From an uncultured Eubacteriales bacterium (GTDB taxonomy: Bacteria > Bacillota > Clostridia > Peptostreptococcales > Anaerovoracaceae), in NCBI GenBank assembly GCA_902798745.1, contig CADBXM010000006.1:124001-188000 (forward strand): a stretch of 64,000 nucleotides of DNA, read 5' to 3'. The notes under the pieces are model-generated. The model searched no databases, had not been told where the DNA came from, and worked only from the letters and a program-made list of their open reading frames with translations. Shown in pieces: positions 36,105 to 45,144 of the stretch (the stretch's first letter is position 1; every line of letters starts with the position of its first letter). A program made the position numbers and the translations under genes.

Positions 36105-38243
36105 CTATCTTCTAGGTCTTCCTGAGGATTCCTTCTTGATCCCAGGTCTCTCAAGATTGATGCGATTCTGGCTGTCGATCTCTGTTACCTTGACAGTTAC
36201 AGTATCGCCAATATTCATCACATCTTCTACCTTAGCGACTCTGTGATCTGCCATCTTTGAGATGTGCAGGAGTCCTTCTTTACCCGGCAGGATCTCGATG
36301 AATGCGCCGAAATTCATAATGCGAGTAACTTTACCCTCATAAGTTTCGCCGACTTCAACCTCTTTTGTGATGAGCTCGATCTCTTTCTTCGCAGCCTCTG
36401 CGCTCTCCATGTCGACAGCATAGATAGCGATGAAACCAACATCATCGTCGGAGATATCGATCTTAGCGCCTGTCTCTTCTACGATCCTGTTGACAGTCTT
36501 GCCTCCAGGTCCGATAACGAGTCTTACTTTATCAGGATCGATCCTCATGCTGATAAATCTAGGAGCATATGGGCTCAGCTCTTCTCTTGGAGCCGGGATC
36601 TCTTCGAGCATGTTCTCGAGGATCTTCGCTCTTCCTATTTTTGCCTGCTCAAGTGCCTGCTCTAGGATCTCTCTGTTGAGTCCGTGCACCTTGATATCCA
36701 TCTGAAGTGCTGTAACACCGTCAGGAGTACCTGTGACCTTGAAGTCCATGTCACCGAGGAAGTCTTCCATGCCCTGGATATCACTTAGAATAGCAAATCT
36801 CGATGAACCATCTTCATTGAGTCCTTCGATAAGACCCATTGCGATTCCGGATACAGGCTTCTTGATAGGAACGCCTGCGTCCATAAGTGCAAGAGTGGAA
36901 CCGCATGTCGATGCCATTGAGGATGAACCGTTGCTGGACATTACCTCAGAGACGACTCTGATTGAATATGGGAATTCTTCTTCGCTAGGGAGAACCGGCA
37001 TGAGAGCTCTTTCAGCGAGAGCGCCGTGTCCGATCTCACGTCTTCCAGGGGATCTGGACGGCTTAGCTTCACCTGTGCAATATCCCGGGAAGTTGTACTG
37101 ATGCATGTATCTCTTGCGAGTTACGTCATCGTCGATTCCATCGAGCCACTGTGCTTCATTGAGCGGAGCGAGTGTTGCGATGGAAAGAACCTGTGTCTGA
37201 CCTCTCTTGAAGAGTCCTGATCCGTGAGTCCTTGGAAGATATCCTGTCTCACTCCAGAGCGGCCTGATCTCGTCAGGCTTTCTGTTGTCAGGTCTAACGC
37301 CCTCATCGAGGATGCGACGTCTTACCTCTTCCTTCTTGATGTTGTACATGACTTCGTCTACTTCAGCCATGCGACCTTCGAATTCCTCTGCGAAATGCTC
37401 TTTCGCATCAGCAGCAACTGCATCCATATTGGCGAGTCTTTCGAGCTTGTCGAATGTATAGATGGCATCTACCATCTTCTGTGTAGCATATTCTCTTACA
37501 GCAGCGTCTACATCCTCGCCGGCCTTGAATACTACATAATCCTGCTTTTCCTTGCCTACTTCAGCAACGATACCCTTAATGAAACTGCAGATAGCTTTGA
37601 TCTCTTCGTGACCGAAAAGGATCGCTTCGAGCATCTGCTCTTCAGGAAGCTCATTCGCTCCAGCTTCTACCATCATGATGGCTTCCTCTGTACCGCAAAC
37701 TGTAAGATTGAGGTCGGATACCTGTCTCTGTTCAAATGTAGGATTAACAACGAATTCTCCGTCAACTCTGCCAACCACTACGCCGGCTGTAGGGCCATCC
37801 CAAGGGATATCGGAGATCGCGATCGCTACTGATGTACCGATGAGCGATGCTACCTCAGGTGAACAGTCGTGATCTACCGAAAGAGCTGTGGCTGTGACGA
37901 CAACATCGTTCCTGTATCCCTTTGGGAAAAGAGGACGAAGAGGTCTGTCGATAAGTCTCGATACGAGTGTAGCTCTGTCGCTTGGACGTCCTTCTCTTTT
38001 GAGATATCCGCCCGGGATCTTGCCAACAGCATATAACTTTTCTTCAAAGTTGCATGTCAGTGGGAAGAAATCCACATCCTGTTTAGGCTCTTTGCTGGCG
38101 CATACCGCACAGCTCACTACTGTGTCGCCGTATCTTACTACTGCGTGTCCGTTTGCCTGCTCAGCGAGTTTTCCGATCTCTACTTCGAGAAGTCTGCCGC
38201 CGAGCGCTGTCCTGTAAGTCTTATAATCTTCAAATCTACCCAT
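36105..38243 (-). CDS. pnp: Polyribonucleotide nucleotidyltransferase
   Basis: Phosphorolytic 3'-5' exoribonuclease of 712 aa. Two RNase PH-like cores (about 10-220 and 315-545) flank an alpha-helical linker. The second core has the active region SNGSSSMASTCGSTLALMDAG and MGLI..DILGMEDFLGDMDFK-type acidic residues. A KH domain (about 555-615) and an S1 domain (about 622-692, YEGKVTRIMNFGAFIEILPG) follow. GGAAGGAG lies upstream of the ATG. The leader contains a stem that may be a target for its own regulation. Confidence 0.96.
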   Translation of the reverse strand: MGRFEDYKTYRTALGGRLLEVEIGKLAEQANGHAVVRYGDTVVSCAVCASKEPKQDVDFFPLTCNFEEKLYAVGKIPGGYLKREGRPSDRATLVSRLIDRPLRPLFPKGYRNDVVVTATALSVDHDCSPEVASLIGTSVAIAISDIPWDGPTAGVVVGRVDGEFVVNPTFEQRQVSDLNLTVCGTEEAIMMVEAGANELPEEQMLEAILFGHEEIKAICSFIKGIVAEVGKEKQDYVVFKAGEDVDAAVREYATQKMVDAIYTFDKLERLANMDAVAADAKEHFAEEFEGRMAEVDEVMYNIKKEEVRRRILDEGVRPDNRKPDEIRPLWSETGYLPRTHGSGLFKRGQTQVLSIATLAPLNEAQWLDGIDDDVTRKRYMHQYNFPGYCTGEAKPSRSPGRREIGHGALAERALMPVLPSEEEFPYSIRVVSEVMSSNGSSSMASTCGSTLALMDAGVPIKKPVSGIAMGLIEGLNEDGSSRFAILSDIQGMEDFLGDMDFKVTGTPDGVTALQMDIKVHGLNREILEQALEQAKIGRAKILENMLEEIPAPREELSPYAPRFISMRIDPDKVRLVIGPGGKTVNRIVEETGAKIDISDDDVGFIAIYAVDMESAEAAKKEIELITKEVEVGETYEGKVTRIMNFGAFIEILPGKEGLLHISKMADHRVAKVEDVMNIGDTVTVKVTEIDSQNRINLERPGIKKESSGRPRR

Positions 38244-38300
38244 TATATTAACAACTCCTTCCTGTTAATTTCTTCTCATATGGGTCAATACCTTTTCATC

Positions 38301-38348
38301 CGGAGAGTACGATACTTGTGTCTCCAATCACTTGCATAAAGCTCTCCG
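38301..38348 (-). promoter_or_regulatory. Leader stem upstream of pnp
   Basis: CGGAGAG (38301-38307) pairs with CTCTCCG (38342-38348) around a 34-nt loop in the rpsO-pnp gap, just after the rpsO terminator. In E. coli the pnp leader is cut by RNase III and then bound by PNPase for autocontrol; a similar role here is only an inference from position. Confidence 0.35.
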
Positions 38349-38349
38349 A

Positions 38350-38381
38350 AAATACAATACAAGCGGGAGCAGCGCTCCCGC
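38350..38381 (-). terminator. Terminator after rpsO
   Basis: GCGGGAGC (38363-38370) pairs with GCTCCCGC (38374-38381) across a 3-nt loop, followed on the minus strand by TTGTATTGTATTTT. It lies 15 nt after the rpsO stop. The U-tract is interrupted, so partial read-through into pnp is expected. Confidence 0.78.
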
Positions 38382-38395
38382 CTCTTTGTCTGGAA

Positions 38396-38662
38396 TTATT
38401 TTCTCAGTCCGAGTCTTGCGATAAGGCTTCTGTATCTTTCGATGTCTGTCTCTCTCAGATACTTGAGAAGGTTTCTTCTCTGACCTACCATCTTGAGGAG
38501 TCCTCTTCTGGAGTGATGGTCCTTATGATGCTCCTTGAGATGCTCGTTGAGCTCGTTGATCCTGAATGTGAGAATTGCAACCTGTACTTCAGGGGAACCT
38601 GTGTCGCCTTCTTTTGTTGCATACTCTTTGATGATTTCCTGTTTCTTTTCTTTTGTAAGCAT
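38396..38662 (-). CDS. rpsO: 30S ribosomal protein S15
   Basis: Primary 16S rRNA-binding protein, 88 aa, the standard length. The sequence [32 protein letters not shown], the central [16 protein letters not shown] block ([22 protein letters not shown]) and the [22 protein letters not shown] end are characteristic. AAAGGAG lies about 10 nt upstream. It sits between ribF and pnp as usual. Confidence 0.98.
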   Translation of the reverse strand: MLTKEKKQEIIKEYATKEGDTGSPEVQVAILTFRINELNEHLKEHHKDHHSRRGLLKMVGQRRNLLKYLRETDIERYRSLIARLGLRK

Positions 38663-38689
38663 AATAAAAAACTCCTTTACTTCAGTTCG

Positions 38690-38734
38690 CCCGCTCTGCG
38701 AAGCCGTTGGAGAGTCGAACCTCTGCGGCGCGGG
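38690..38734 (-). promoter_or_regulatory. Structured rpsO leader, candidate S15 autoregulatory site
   Basis: Nested stems CCCGC/GCGGG (38690-38694 with 38730-38734), GCCG/CGGC (38703-38706 with 38726-38729) and AGAG/CTCT (38711-38714 with 38721-38724) lie 28 nt before the rpsO start. S15 is known to repress its own translation by binding leader RNAs that mimic its 16S site; the position and fold suit this, but the binding determinants were not proven. Confidence 0.5.
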
Positions 38735-38806
38735 TATATTGAATTATGATTTGCTGTGGCTATTATGCCGCAACGACGGTATATTAACATACCAAAGGCA
38801 TGTTGT

Positions 38807-39748
38807 CTATCTTTTTTTGTAGTATTCCTTTGCTCCTGCGCAGTCTTTTCTTATCTGATCGAACAATTCTTCTCTTGAGTCAAATTTCACTTCCGCTCTT
38901 GAGAAGTGATCGAAGAGAACTGCGATTTCAGAACCGTAGAGCTCAGCGTCAAAATCAAAGATATTTGTCTCGACCGAAAGGCCACCGGATTCCTGGACAG
39001 TAGGCTTATATCCTATATTCGATACCGAAGCATACTCATCATCTCCGATGATCACTCTGCTGAAATATACTCCGCTTGGAGGCGCAATCCTTGAAGCATC
39101 GACAGGAATGTTAGCTGTAGGTATACCATTGGCCGATCCCAGCTTTAGCCCATGTTCGACTTTGCCGCTAAAAACAAGCGGTCTGCCGAGATAGCGCTGT
39201 GTCTGCTCCATATTACCTTCTTTTATCATCTCTCGAATAAGTGTAGAGCTGACAATTTTTCCGTCCAGTTTTACTGCATCCTCGACATGTATATCTATAC
39301 CTGCTGCTGCACATTCTTCTTTGAGCATATCGGTCTTTCCCTCTGCTCTGGCTCCGTATGTGTAGTTGAAGCCAACAGAAACAAAACCAGCGTTCAGCTT
39401 TCTTATGAGTATGGACTCGAAAAAGTCATGAGCGCGCATAGTCATTATGTTTTCATCAAACGGCACATTTACCAGGATATCAAATCCCATGTCCTCGATC
39501 AGTCTTATCTTATCTTCTTCACTGCAGATAAGCTTGATAGCGGCCGGATCGCTTACATCCCTGTCAAGTATGAAATTGAATGGATGATTTGAAAAAGTAA
39601 AACAAACAGAAAGCATGCTTCCGTTTACGGCATCTAGCGCGTTCTGCATGATTTTCTGATGTCCTATGTGGACACCGTCAAAATTGCCCAGCGCCACAGA
39701 AGTCTTTTCTTCAATATTCAGATTTTCCAAACTGTTGATTATCTTCAT
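38807..39748 (-). CDS. ribF: Bifunctional riboflavin kinase/FAD synthetase
   Basis: Makes FMN and then FAD. It is 313 aa. The N-terminal nucleotidyltransferase domain has GNFDGVHIGHQKIM; the C-terminal flavokinase domain begins near RYLGRPLVFSGKVEHG, with GIPTANIPV and the PPSGVYFSRV strand. The catalytic Glu region is SVETNIFDFDAELYG. It lies 8 nt after truB in the rimP-pnp cluster. Confidence 0.96.
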   Translation of the reverse strand: MKIINSLENLNIEEKTSVALGNFDGVHIGHQKIMQNALDAVNGSMLSVCFTFSNHPFNFILDRDVSDPAAIKLICSEEDKIRLIEDMGFDILVNVPFDENIMTMRAHDFFESILIRKLNAGFVSVGFNYTYGARAEGKTDMLKEECAAAGIDIHVEDAVKLDGKIVSSTLIREMIKEGNMEQTQRYLGRPLVFSGKVEHGLKLGSANGIPTANIPVDASRIAPPSGVYFSRVIIGDDEYASVSNIGYKPTVQESGGLSVETNIFDFDAELYGSEIAVLFDHFSRAEVKFDSREELFDQIRKDCAGAKEYYKKR

Positions 39749-39756
39749 TACTTAAC

Positions 39757-40653
39757 TTATTGGTGATATAACACCTTCAATGGTTTCAAGCCCTCATGTC
39801 CTATAGCTCCTATACCTAGGAAAATATCGCCGGAATAAACTCTGTAAATATTATCAAAGCGTGAATTTTCGATAATACGGCAGTTAGTGATATACGAGGA
39901 ATTGCCATTACAAAAGGCGGTAATTCTATTATTGTTAAGTGCGATGATCCCAAGTTCATTTAGTGTATCTTGCATAGGAATGATACGTGAACCTATTTCT
40001 TCATCGCTCATTTCGCAGAGTGTTTCTATGTCGATAGCCTCTTCTATCGTGAATATCCCACTCGCAGTCCTGACCAAAGCGGTCATAACTGCACCGCAGC
40101 CGAGCTTTCGCCCTATGTCATCACATATAGTGCGAATGTATGTCCCCTTTTTACAGGTAACATCGAACTCTATTTCACCGGTCACTAGATCAAGCCGTGT
40201 GATCTTGTTTTCGTATATCTCCGTTTCACGCGCCTTCATTTCAAAGTCCGCGCCTGAACGGGCAAGGTCATACGCTCTCTTACCGTTTACCTTTAGGGCT
40301 GAGTATTTAGGAGGCACTTGATCAACTGTCCCAATATAGCCGGTAAATGCCTCTCTGACGACATTTTCAGTCACTTTTGAGTAATCGCACGTTCCCAGTA
40401 TTTCTCCCGTTATATCCAAAGTATCAGTCGAGATACCCAGCTTCATCGATGCATGATATTTCTTCTTATCTTTGTCGTAATACTCGATGATACGGGTCGC
40501 ATTTCCCACGCATACAGGCAAAACGCCCGTAGCCATAGGGTCGAGCGTTCCTGTGTGTCCAATTTTCTTTATGTGAAGCCGACCTCTGAGTTTTGAGCAA
40601 ACGTCCTGCGAAGTCCAATCTGCCGGCTTATTAATATTTATAACTCCGTCCAT
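39757..40653 (-). CDS. truB: tRNA pseudouridine-55 synthase
   Basis: Forms pseudouridine 55 in the T-arm of tRNAs. It is 298 aa. The N terminus GVININKPADWTSQDV and the catalytic block KIGHTGTLDPMATGVLPVCVG contain the nucleophilic Asp. CKKGTYIRTICDDIGRKLGCGA is the conserved second motif, and a short C-terminal PUA-like part follows. It starts 5 nt after nrnA. Confidence 0.96.
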   Translation of the reverse strand: MDGVININKPADWTSQDVCSKLRGRLHIKKIGHTGTLDPMATGVLPVCVGNATRIIEYYDKDKKKYHASMKLGISTDTLDITGEILGTCDYSKVTENVVREAFTGYIGTVDQVPPKYSALKVNGKRAYDLARSGADFEMKARETEIYENKITRLDLVTGEIEFDVTCKKGTYIRTICDDIGRKLGCGAVMTALVRTASGIFTIEEAIDIETLCEMSDEEIGSRIIPMQDTLNELGIIALNNNRITAFCNGNSSYITNCRIIENSRFDNIYRVYSGDIFLGIGAIGHEGLKPLKVLYHQ

Positions 40654-40658
40654 TCAGA

Positions 40659-41636
40659 TCACTCCGCATTGACAGTATCAATAAGGACCGGGATCATTGC
40701 TTTCTCTGCTTCCTCAAGCGTCATGCCGGTGAATGTGCAGCCTGCGGCAAGAGTATGTCCACCGCCTCCGAAAGTAGCCGCAGCCTTTGCCATATCTGCA
40801 TAGCTTCTGCCACGTAGCGATGCTCTTACACTGGACTCGCTTTCTTTGAACAGGCAAGCTCCCTCGACTCCGTCGATGGACATCATCCTTACGATGATGC
40901 CGTCGGCTTCATCCATCGTACAACCGGTATCTTTGAGGACTTTCTGCGTCACTCTACCGACGGCGAGCTTGCCGTCAGCGTAAAAGTCTATATCCGCTAT
41001 TACTTCGCTCTCCATCTTGATAGCGTTCTTTGATTTCCTGTCGTATATCAAAGCACTGATGATCTTGGAATTGAATCCTTCGATCTTATATAGATGGCCT
41101 ACTATTTCATGAGAACGACTGGTTGTGTTGACGTGCTGGAAGTTTCCTGTGTCTGTTGTGATAGCTGCAAAAATACAGTTTGCGATATCGAGACTGATCT
41201 CACAACCCATCGCCTTGATGATGTTATAGACTATTTCACCGGTAGCGGCCGATTTCGGTTCTATCCTTGAGAAGTCGTAGCGTATCTCCTTTGCCTTGGT
41301 AGAATGATGATCTATACAGCCCTTGAGACGTCCTCTTTCCCACGCTTTTTCTCTGCCGATGATTCTGTTGAGTCCATTGCAGTCAAGCATAAGTGAAAGC
41401 TGAACATCTTCAAGCACGCTGTCATCTTCAGTGGTGCAACCACATTCAAGAAAATCGAGGTTTTTAGGCACAGGCTCATTTATCATAACGTAAGCGTTCT
41501 TGCCGAGTCCGCGAAGAGCAAGACAAAGCGCCGAAGCAGAACCAATGGCGTCTCCGTCCATGTTGATGTGAGGAAAGATCAGGATATTGTCCAGGTCTTT
41601 CATTATCGTTGCTATGCTTTTTATCGTATCGTTCAT
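40659..41636 (-). CDS. nrnA: DHH-family oligoribonuclease/pAp phosphatase NrnA
   Basis: Degrades nanoRNA and removes the 3' phosphate of pAp. It is 325 aa. The DHH domain has HINMDGDAIGSA near residue 19-30, LMLDCN and CIDHHST; the DHHA1 domain has VRASLRGRSY and FGGGGHTLAAGCT. The first motif has Met where Pro or Ala is usual. It overlaps rbfA by 4 nt (ATGA) and lies in its usual rbfA-nrnA-truB place. Confidence 0.94.
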   Translation of the reverse strand: MNDTIKSIATIMKDLDNILIFPHINMDGDAIGSASALCLALRGLGKNAYVMINEPVPKNLDFLECGCTTEDDSVLEDVQLSLMLDCNGLNRIIGREKAWERGRLKGCIDHHSTKAKEIRYDFSRIEPKSAATGEIVYNIIKAMGCEISLDIANCIFAAITTDTGNFQHVNTTSRSHEIVGHLYKIEGFNSKIISALIYDRKSKNAIKMESEVIADIDFYADGKLAVGRVTQKVLKDTGCTMDEADGIIVRMMSIDGVEGACLFKESESSVRASLRGRSYADMAKAAATFGGGGHTLAAGCTFTGMTLEEAEKAMIPVLIDTVNAE

Positions 41637-42016
41637 TCTTTTTCTTCCGGATCTCCATAAGTGAGCGTGCCGAGTATCGAATCTATATGCTGACCGTAGT
41701 CGAGCGAAGTGTCAAGCTTGAAACGGAGTTCAGGGGTATGTCTCATCTTCACATCTTTAGAAACCTGCCCTCTTATGGCTCCTTTGGCTCTCTCAAGTCC
41801 TGCCATTACACCTGCGTAGACCATTTCTTTGTCTTCATCGGCCAGACACATAGGCGATACATAAACAGTCGCATAGCTTCCGTCACGAGTCACTTCAACA
41901 GCTGTGATGCTGATGATCCTCTCCGTCAGAGCCGGATCCTTCGCGCCATTGATAAGAAATCCGCTTATGCTTTTTTTGATCTCTTCTCCAAGTCTTCCCT
42001 GTCTGTATCTTGCCAT
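41633..42016 (-). CDS. rbfA: 30S ribosome-binding factor A
   Basis: Assists 16S rRNA 5'-end maturation. It is 127 aa, a single KH-like domain. Matches include RQGRLGEEIKKSISGFL, DPALTERIISITAVEVTRDGSYATVYVS and MRHTPELRFKLDTSLDYGQHID, the classic C-terminal block. It lies 28 nt after infB and overlaps nrnA. Confidence 0.96.
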   Translation of the reverse strand: MARYRQGRLGEEIKKSISGFLINGAKDPALTERIISITAVEVTRDGSYATVYVSPMCLADEDKEMVYAGVMAGLERAKGAIRGQVSKDVKMRHTPELRFKLDTSLDYGQHIDSILGTLTYGDPEEKE

Positions 42017-42044
42017 TATTCGATCCTTTAATCATTGATTGCGA

Positions 42045-44861
42045 TTAGCGCTCAACCTCTACCATTTCGAAGCACTCGATAGTGTCACCAGGTTTGATGT
42101 CATTGTACTTCTCGATACCGAGTCCGCACTCATATCCTGCCTGTACGTCTTTGACGTCATCTTTGAATCTTCTGAGCGAGCTGATAACGCCTTCGTGAAT
42201 AACGATGCCGTCACGAACGAGTCTTATCTGAGCATTCCTCTTGACTTCACCCTCAGTTACATAACATCCTGCGACAATACCGAGATTTGGTACCTTGAAC
42301 GTATCTCTGACCTCAGCCTTTCCGAGAACTTCTTCTTTGAATTCTGGGTCGAGCATGCCCTTCATAGCATCCTGAATCTCATCGATGATGTCATAGATGA
42401 CTCTGTAGAGTCTGATTTCAACATCCGCGTCCTGAGCCTGATTTGTAACAGCAGTAGTCGGTCTGACGTTGAATCCGATAATAATAGCGTTAGATGTCTC
42501 AGCAAGTTTAACGTCGGATTCGTTGACAGTTCCAACACCGCTGTGGATCACGTTGATCTTGACCTCAGGGGTCTCCAGTTTCTCGAGCGATGTGATGATA
42601 GCTCCGACAGAACCCTGTACGTCTGCCTTGACGATGAGGTTGAGTTCCTTTGCCTCTCCCTCCTGGATCTGGCTGAAGAGCTTGTCGAGAGTCATGCTTG
42701 CATTCTTTGCAAGCACTTCTTCTCTCATCTTGTCTTTTCTGTTCTGCGCGATCTCGCGAGCTGTCTTGTCGTCTCTTACAGCGTTGAAAGCATCACCCGC
42801 AGCAGGGACATCGGACAGTCCGAGTATCTCTACCGCTGTTGCAGGGCCGGCTTTACGTATAGTCTTTCCTTTATCATCGGTCATGACACGGATCTTGCCG
42901 GAAGTAGTTCCTGCTACAACACTCTGACCTGTCTTAAGAGTACCGTTTGAAACCAGAAGTGTTGCGACTGGGCCCTTTGCCTTGTCGAGTCTGGCCTCGA
43001 TAACAGTTCCAAGAGCGAGCCTGTTAGGATTTGCTCTAAGTTCGAGTACATCAGCCTGAAGCAGTATCATCTCGAGAAGATCTGTTATGCCTTCTCCCTT
43101 TTTTGCAGATACAGGAACGGAGATCACTTCGCCGCCCCAGTCCTCAACGAGCACGCCGTGCTCCATGAGTTCCTGCTTGACTCTGTCAGGGTTAGCACCA
43201 GGCTTATCCATTTTATTGATCGCAACGATGATAGGTACACCCGCAGCCTTTGCATGGCTGATGGACTCAATGGTCTGAGGCATTACGCCATCATCAGCAG
43301 CGACTACGAGTACAGCTATATCAGTAACCTGAGCTCCTCTTGCACGCATCGTGGTGAAGGCTTCGTGTCCCGGAGTATCCAGGAATACGATCTTCTTACC
43401 GTTTATCTCTACCTCGGAAGCACCGATGTGCTGTGTGATACCTCCGGATTCTCCTGCAGTGACATTTGTATTTCTGATTGCATCGAGCAGCGAAGTCTTA
43501 CCATGGTCTACGTGACCCATAACTGTGATGATCGGTGGCCTTGGCTCGAGCTCGTTTTCAGAGTCTTCATGCATATCGATGCCCGGTTCTTCGATCTCAG
43601 GTTCTTCTTCAGCAACCACGATCTGAAGCCCGAGATCATCAGCAAGCATCTCAACAGCGTCTTTGTCCAAAGTCTGGTTGATCGTTGCCATTACGCCCAT
43701 CTGCATCATCGACATGATGATCTTTGAAACGCTGATCTCAGCCTGCTCTGAAAGACCCGCTACCGTAATTGGTACAGTCACCGCAATGGTGCCCTCAGGT
43801 AGCATTTCTTCTATAGTAGGCTCTTCAACAACCTTTTGTTTGTATTTCTTTTTATGACGTTCTTGCTTTTCAAGAGCAGCCTCATCATAAATGTTGTTAT
43901 TGTTATTTCTGCGTCCGCTTGGACCGTCTTCTCTTCTGTCAAATCTTGACTGTTTGTCGCGGTCTCGGTTATCGAAGAATTTCTTGCTCTTGCCTTTGCC
44001 TTTACCGGAAGGTGCAGGAGCAGCCTGCCCTCCACCGTCTCCTTGCTGTCTGGATGGTCTGCCGGAATTATCTGAAGGCTTTCGACCTTCTTTCCTTCCG
44101 CCCTTCTTTTCTCCGCCTTCTGACTTCTGGCTTGCTTTTCTCTCCTGCTGGCGCTTTTTGAGTTCTTCTGCCTTCTTCTTTTCAGTCGCAGCATCAGAGA
44201 TCTTCTTGAAACGCATTGGCTTGCCAGGAGCATTTATATATTCTTCAGGCTCTTCTTTCTTTGGAGGCTCAGCCTTTTTCTCTTCTTTGGCCTTTTCTTT
44301 AGGCTGTTCTTTAGGAGCAGAAGCCTCTTCTTTCGCCATATCGGCTTTCTTTATATCGCGCTTCTTTTTCTCTTCCTTTGCTTCTTTCTTTTCAGCCTTT
44401 TCAGTCTTATCCTTAGGAGCTTTTTCTTCAGCCTTAGGAGCTTCCTTTATTTCGGTAGCTTCAGTTTTATCAGGTTTATCAGGCTTTGTTTCCTGTACAG
44501 GAATTTCCGCTTTTTTGTCCTGTTTCTTTTCCACAGCAACAGGAGCCTCTGTCTCAGTAGGCTCTTCCGCTTTTGGAGGCACAGGCTTTTTAGGTATCGC
44601 AGGTTTACCGACAGGCGGTTTTGCAATGCGATCCTTAGGCATTACAGGAACAGCCTTGATCTTAGGTCTGTTTCCGGAAGAAGATGTGCTCGAAGTATTG
44701 CCCTTCATCAGGTTGATCGACCTGATAAGGCGCTCGGCATCCTGGTCCTCAACAGAAGACCGTGGACCCGCTACCGCGATTCCCATCTTTTCGGCATAAC
44801 CCTTGAGTTCCTCTAGGCTTATGTCAAGTTCTTTTGTCAGTTCGCTAACTTTCTTTGACAT
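42045..44861 (-). CDS. infB: Translation initiation factor IF-2
   Basis: GTPase that delivers initiator tRNA. It is 938 aa. An N-terminal IF2N domain (about 1-50, with LSLEELKGYAEKMGI) leads into a long Lys/Glu/Pro-rich, then Arg/Gly/Asn-rich disordered linker (about 55-340). The G domain has GHVDHGKTS near residue 450, DTPGHEAF and NKMD; domains II-IV follow, with a characteristic VKADVQGSVGAI and the C-terminal YECGLGIEKYNDIKPGD. AAGGAGG precedes the ATG. The long plus-strand open frame opposite the linker is an artefact of its low complexity. Confidence 0.97.
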   Translation of the reverse strand: MSKKVSELTKELDISLEELKGYAEKMGIAVAGPRSSVEDQDAERLIRSINLMKGNTSSTSSSGNRPKIKAVPVMPKDRIAKPPVGKPAIPKKPVPPKAEEPTETEAPVAVEKKQDKKAEIPVQETKPDKPDKTEATEIKEAPKAEEKAPKDKTEKAEKKEAKEEKKKRDIKKADMAKEEASAPKEQPKEKAKEEKKAEPPKKEEPEEYINAPGKPMRFKKISDAATEKKKAEELKKRQQERKASQKSEGGEKKGGRKEGRKPSDNSGRPSRQQGDGGGQAAPAPSGKGKGKSKKFFDNRDRDKQSRFDRREDGPSGRRNNNNNIYDEAALEKQERHKKKYKQKVVEEPTIEEMLPEGTIAVTVPITVAGLSEQAEISVSKIIMSMMQMGVMATINQTLDKDAVEMLADDLGLQIVVAEEEPEIEEPGIDMHEDSENELEPRPPIITVMGHVDHGKTSLLDAIRNTNVTAGESGGITQHIGASEVEINGKKIVFLDTPGHEAFTTMRARGAQVTDIAVLVVAADDGVMPQTIESISHAKAAGVPIIVAINKMDKPGANPDRVKQELMEHGVLVEDWGGEVISVPVSAKKGEGITDLLEMILLQADVLELRANPNRLALGTVIEARLDKAKGPVATLLVSNGTLKTGQSVVAGTTSGKIRVMTDDKGKTIRKAGPATAVEILGLSDVPAAGDAFNAVRDDKTAREIAQNRKDKMREEVLAKNASMTLDKLFSQIQEGEAKELNLIVKADVQGSVGAIITSLEKLETPEVKINVIHSGVGTVNESDVKLAETSNAIIIGFNVRPTTAVTNQAQDADVEIRLYRVIYDIIDEIQDAMKGMLDPEFKEEVLGKAEVRDTFKVPNLGIVAGCYVTEGEVKRNAQIRLVRDGIVIHEGVISSLRRFKDDVKDVQAGYECGLGIEKYNDIKPGDTIECFEMVEVER

Positions 44862-44871
44862 TCATTCCTCC

Positions 44872-45144
44872 TTAATTGTTATTGAACGCTTCTTCAATAA
44901 CTCTTATGACATAATCCGTGTCCAGATCATATCTGCACGCACGATTAAATGCTTTGCGCTTAATGGCTGTTTCCGCGCAGGCGTTATCTCTGCAGAGATA
45001 ATATCCGCGTCCTTCAGCTTTTCCATCGATATCCGGCAAAAGCTGTCCGTCATGAAAAGTAAATCTCAGCAATTCCGACTGGGGCTTTGACTCTCTGCAT
45101 GCGACGCATCTACGCATCGGCGTTTTCGACTTCGCTCTCCTCAC
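44872..45144 (-). CDS. ylxR: YlxR/RnpM family nucleic-acid-binding protein
   Basis: A 90-aa protein with the YlxR hallmark RRCVACRESKPQSELLRF and GRGYYLC...C residues. In B. subtilis the homologue (RnpM) has been reported to bind the RNase P RNA. The start is GTG at 45144, with GAGG about 9 nt upstream; a later ATG (45117) lacks a well-spaced site. It overlaps the nusA end by 35 nt. The L7Ae-like ylxQ gene usually found between ylxR and infB is absent here. Confidence 0.92.
   Translation of the reverse strand: MRRAKSKTPMRRCVACRESKPQSELLRFTFHDGQLLPDIDGKAEGRGYYLCRDNACAETAIKRKAFNRACRYDLDTDYVIRVIEEAFNNN

Noticed and set aside
38703..38729. tRNA gene suggested by a T-arm-like GAGGTTCGACTC loop
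   Set aside because: No acceptor, D or anticodon arms could be built around it; better read as part of the rpsO leader fold.
43891..44799. 302-aa plus-strand open frame opposite infB
   Set aside because: It mirrors the Lys/Glu/Pro-rich linker of IF-2, giving a Ser/Phe/Leu-rich low-complexity translation without start-site support.
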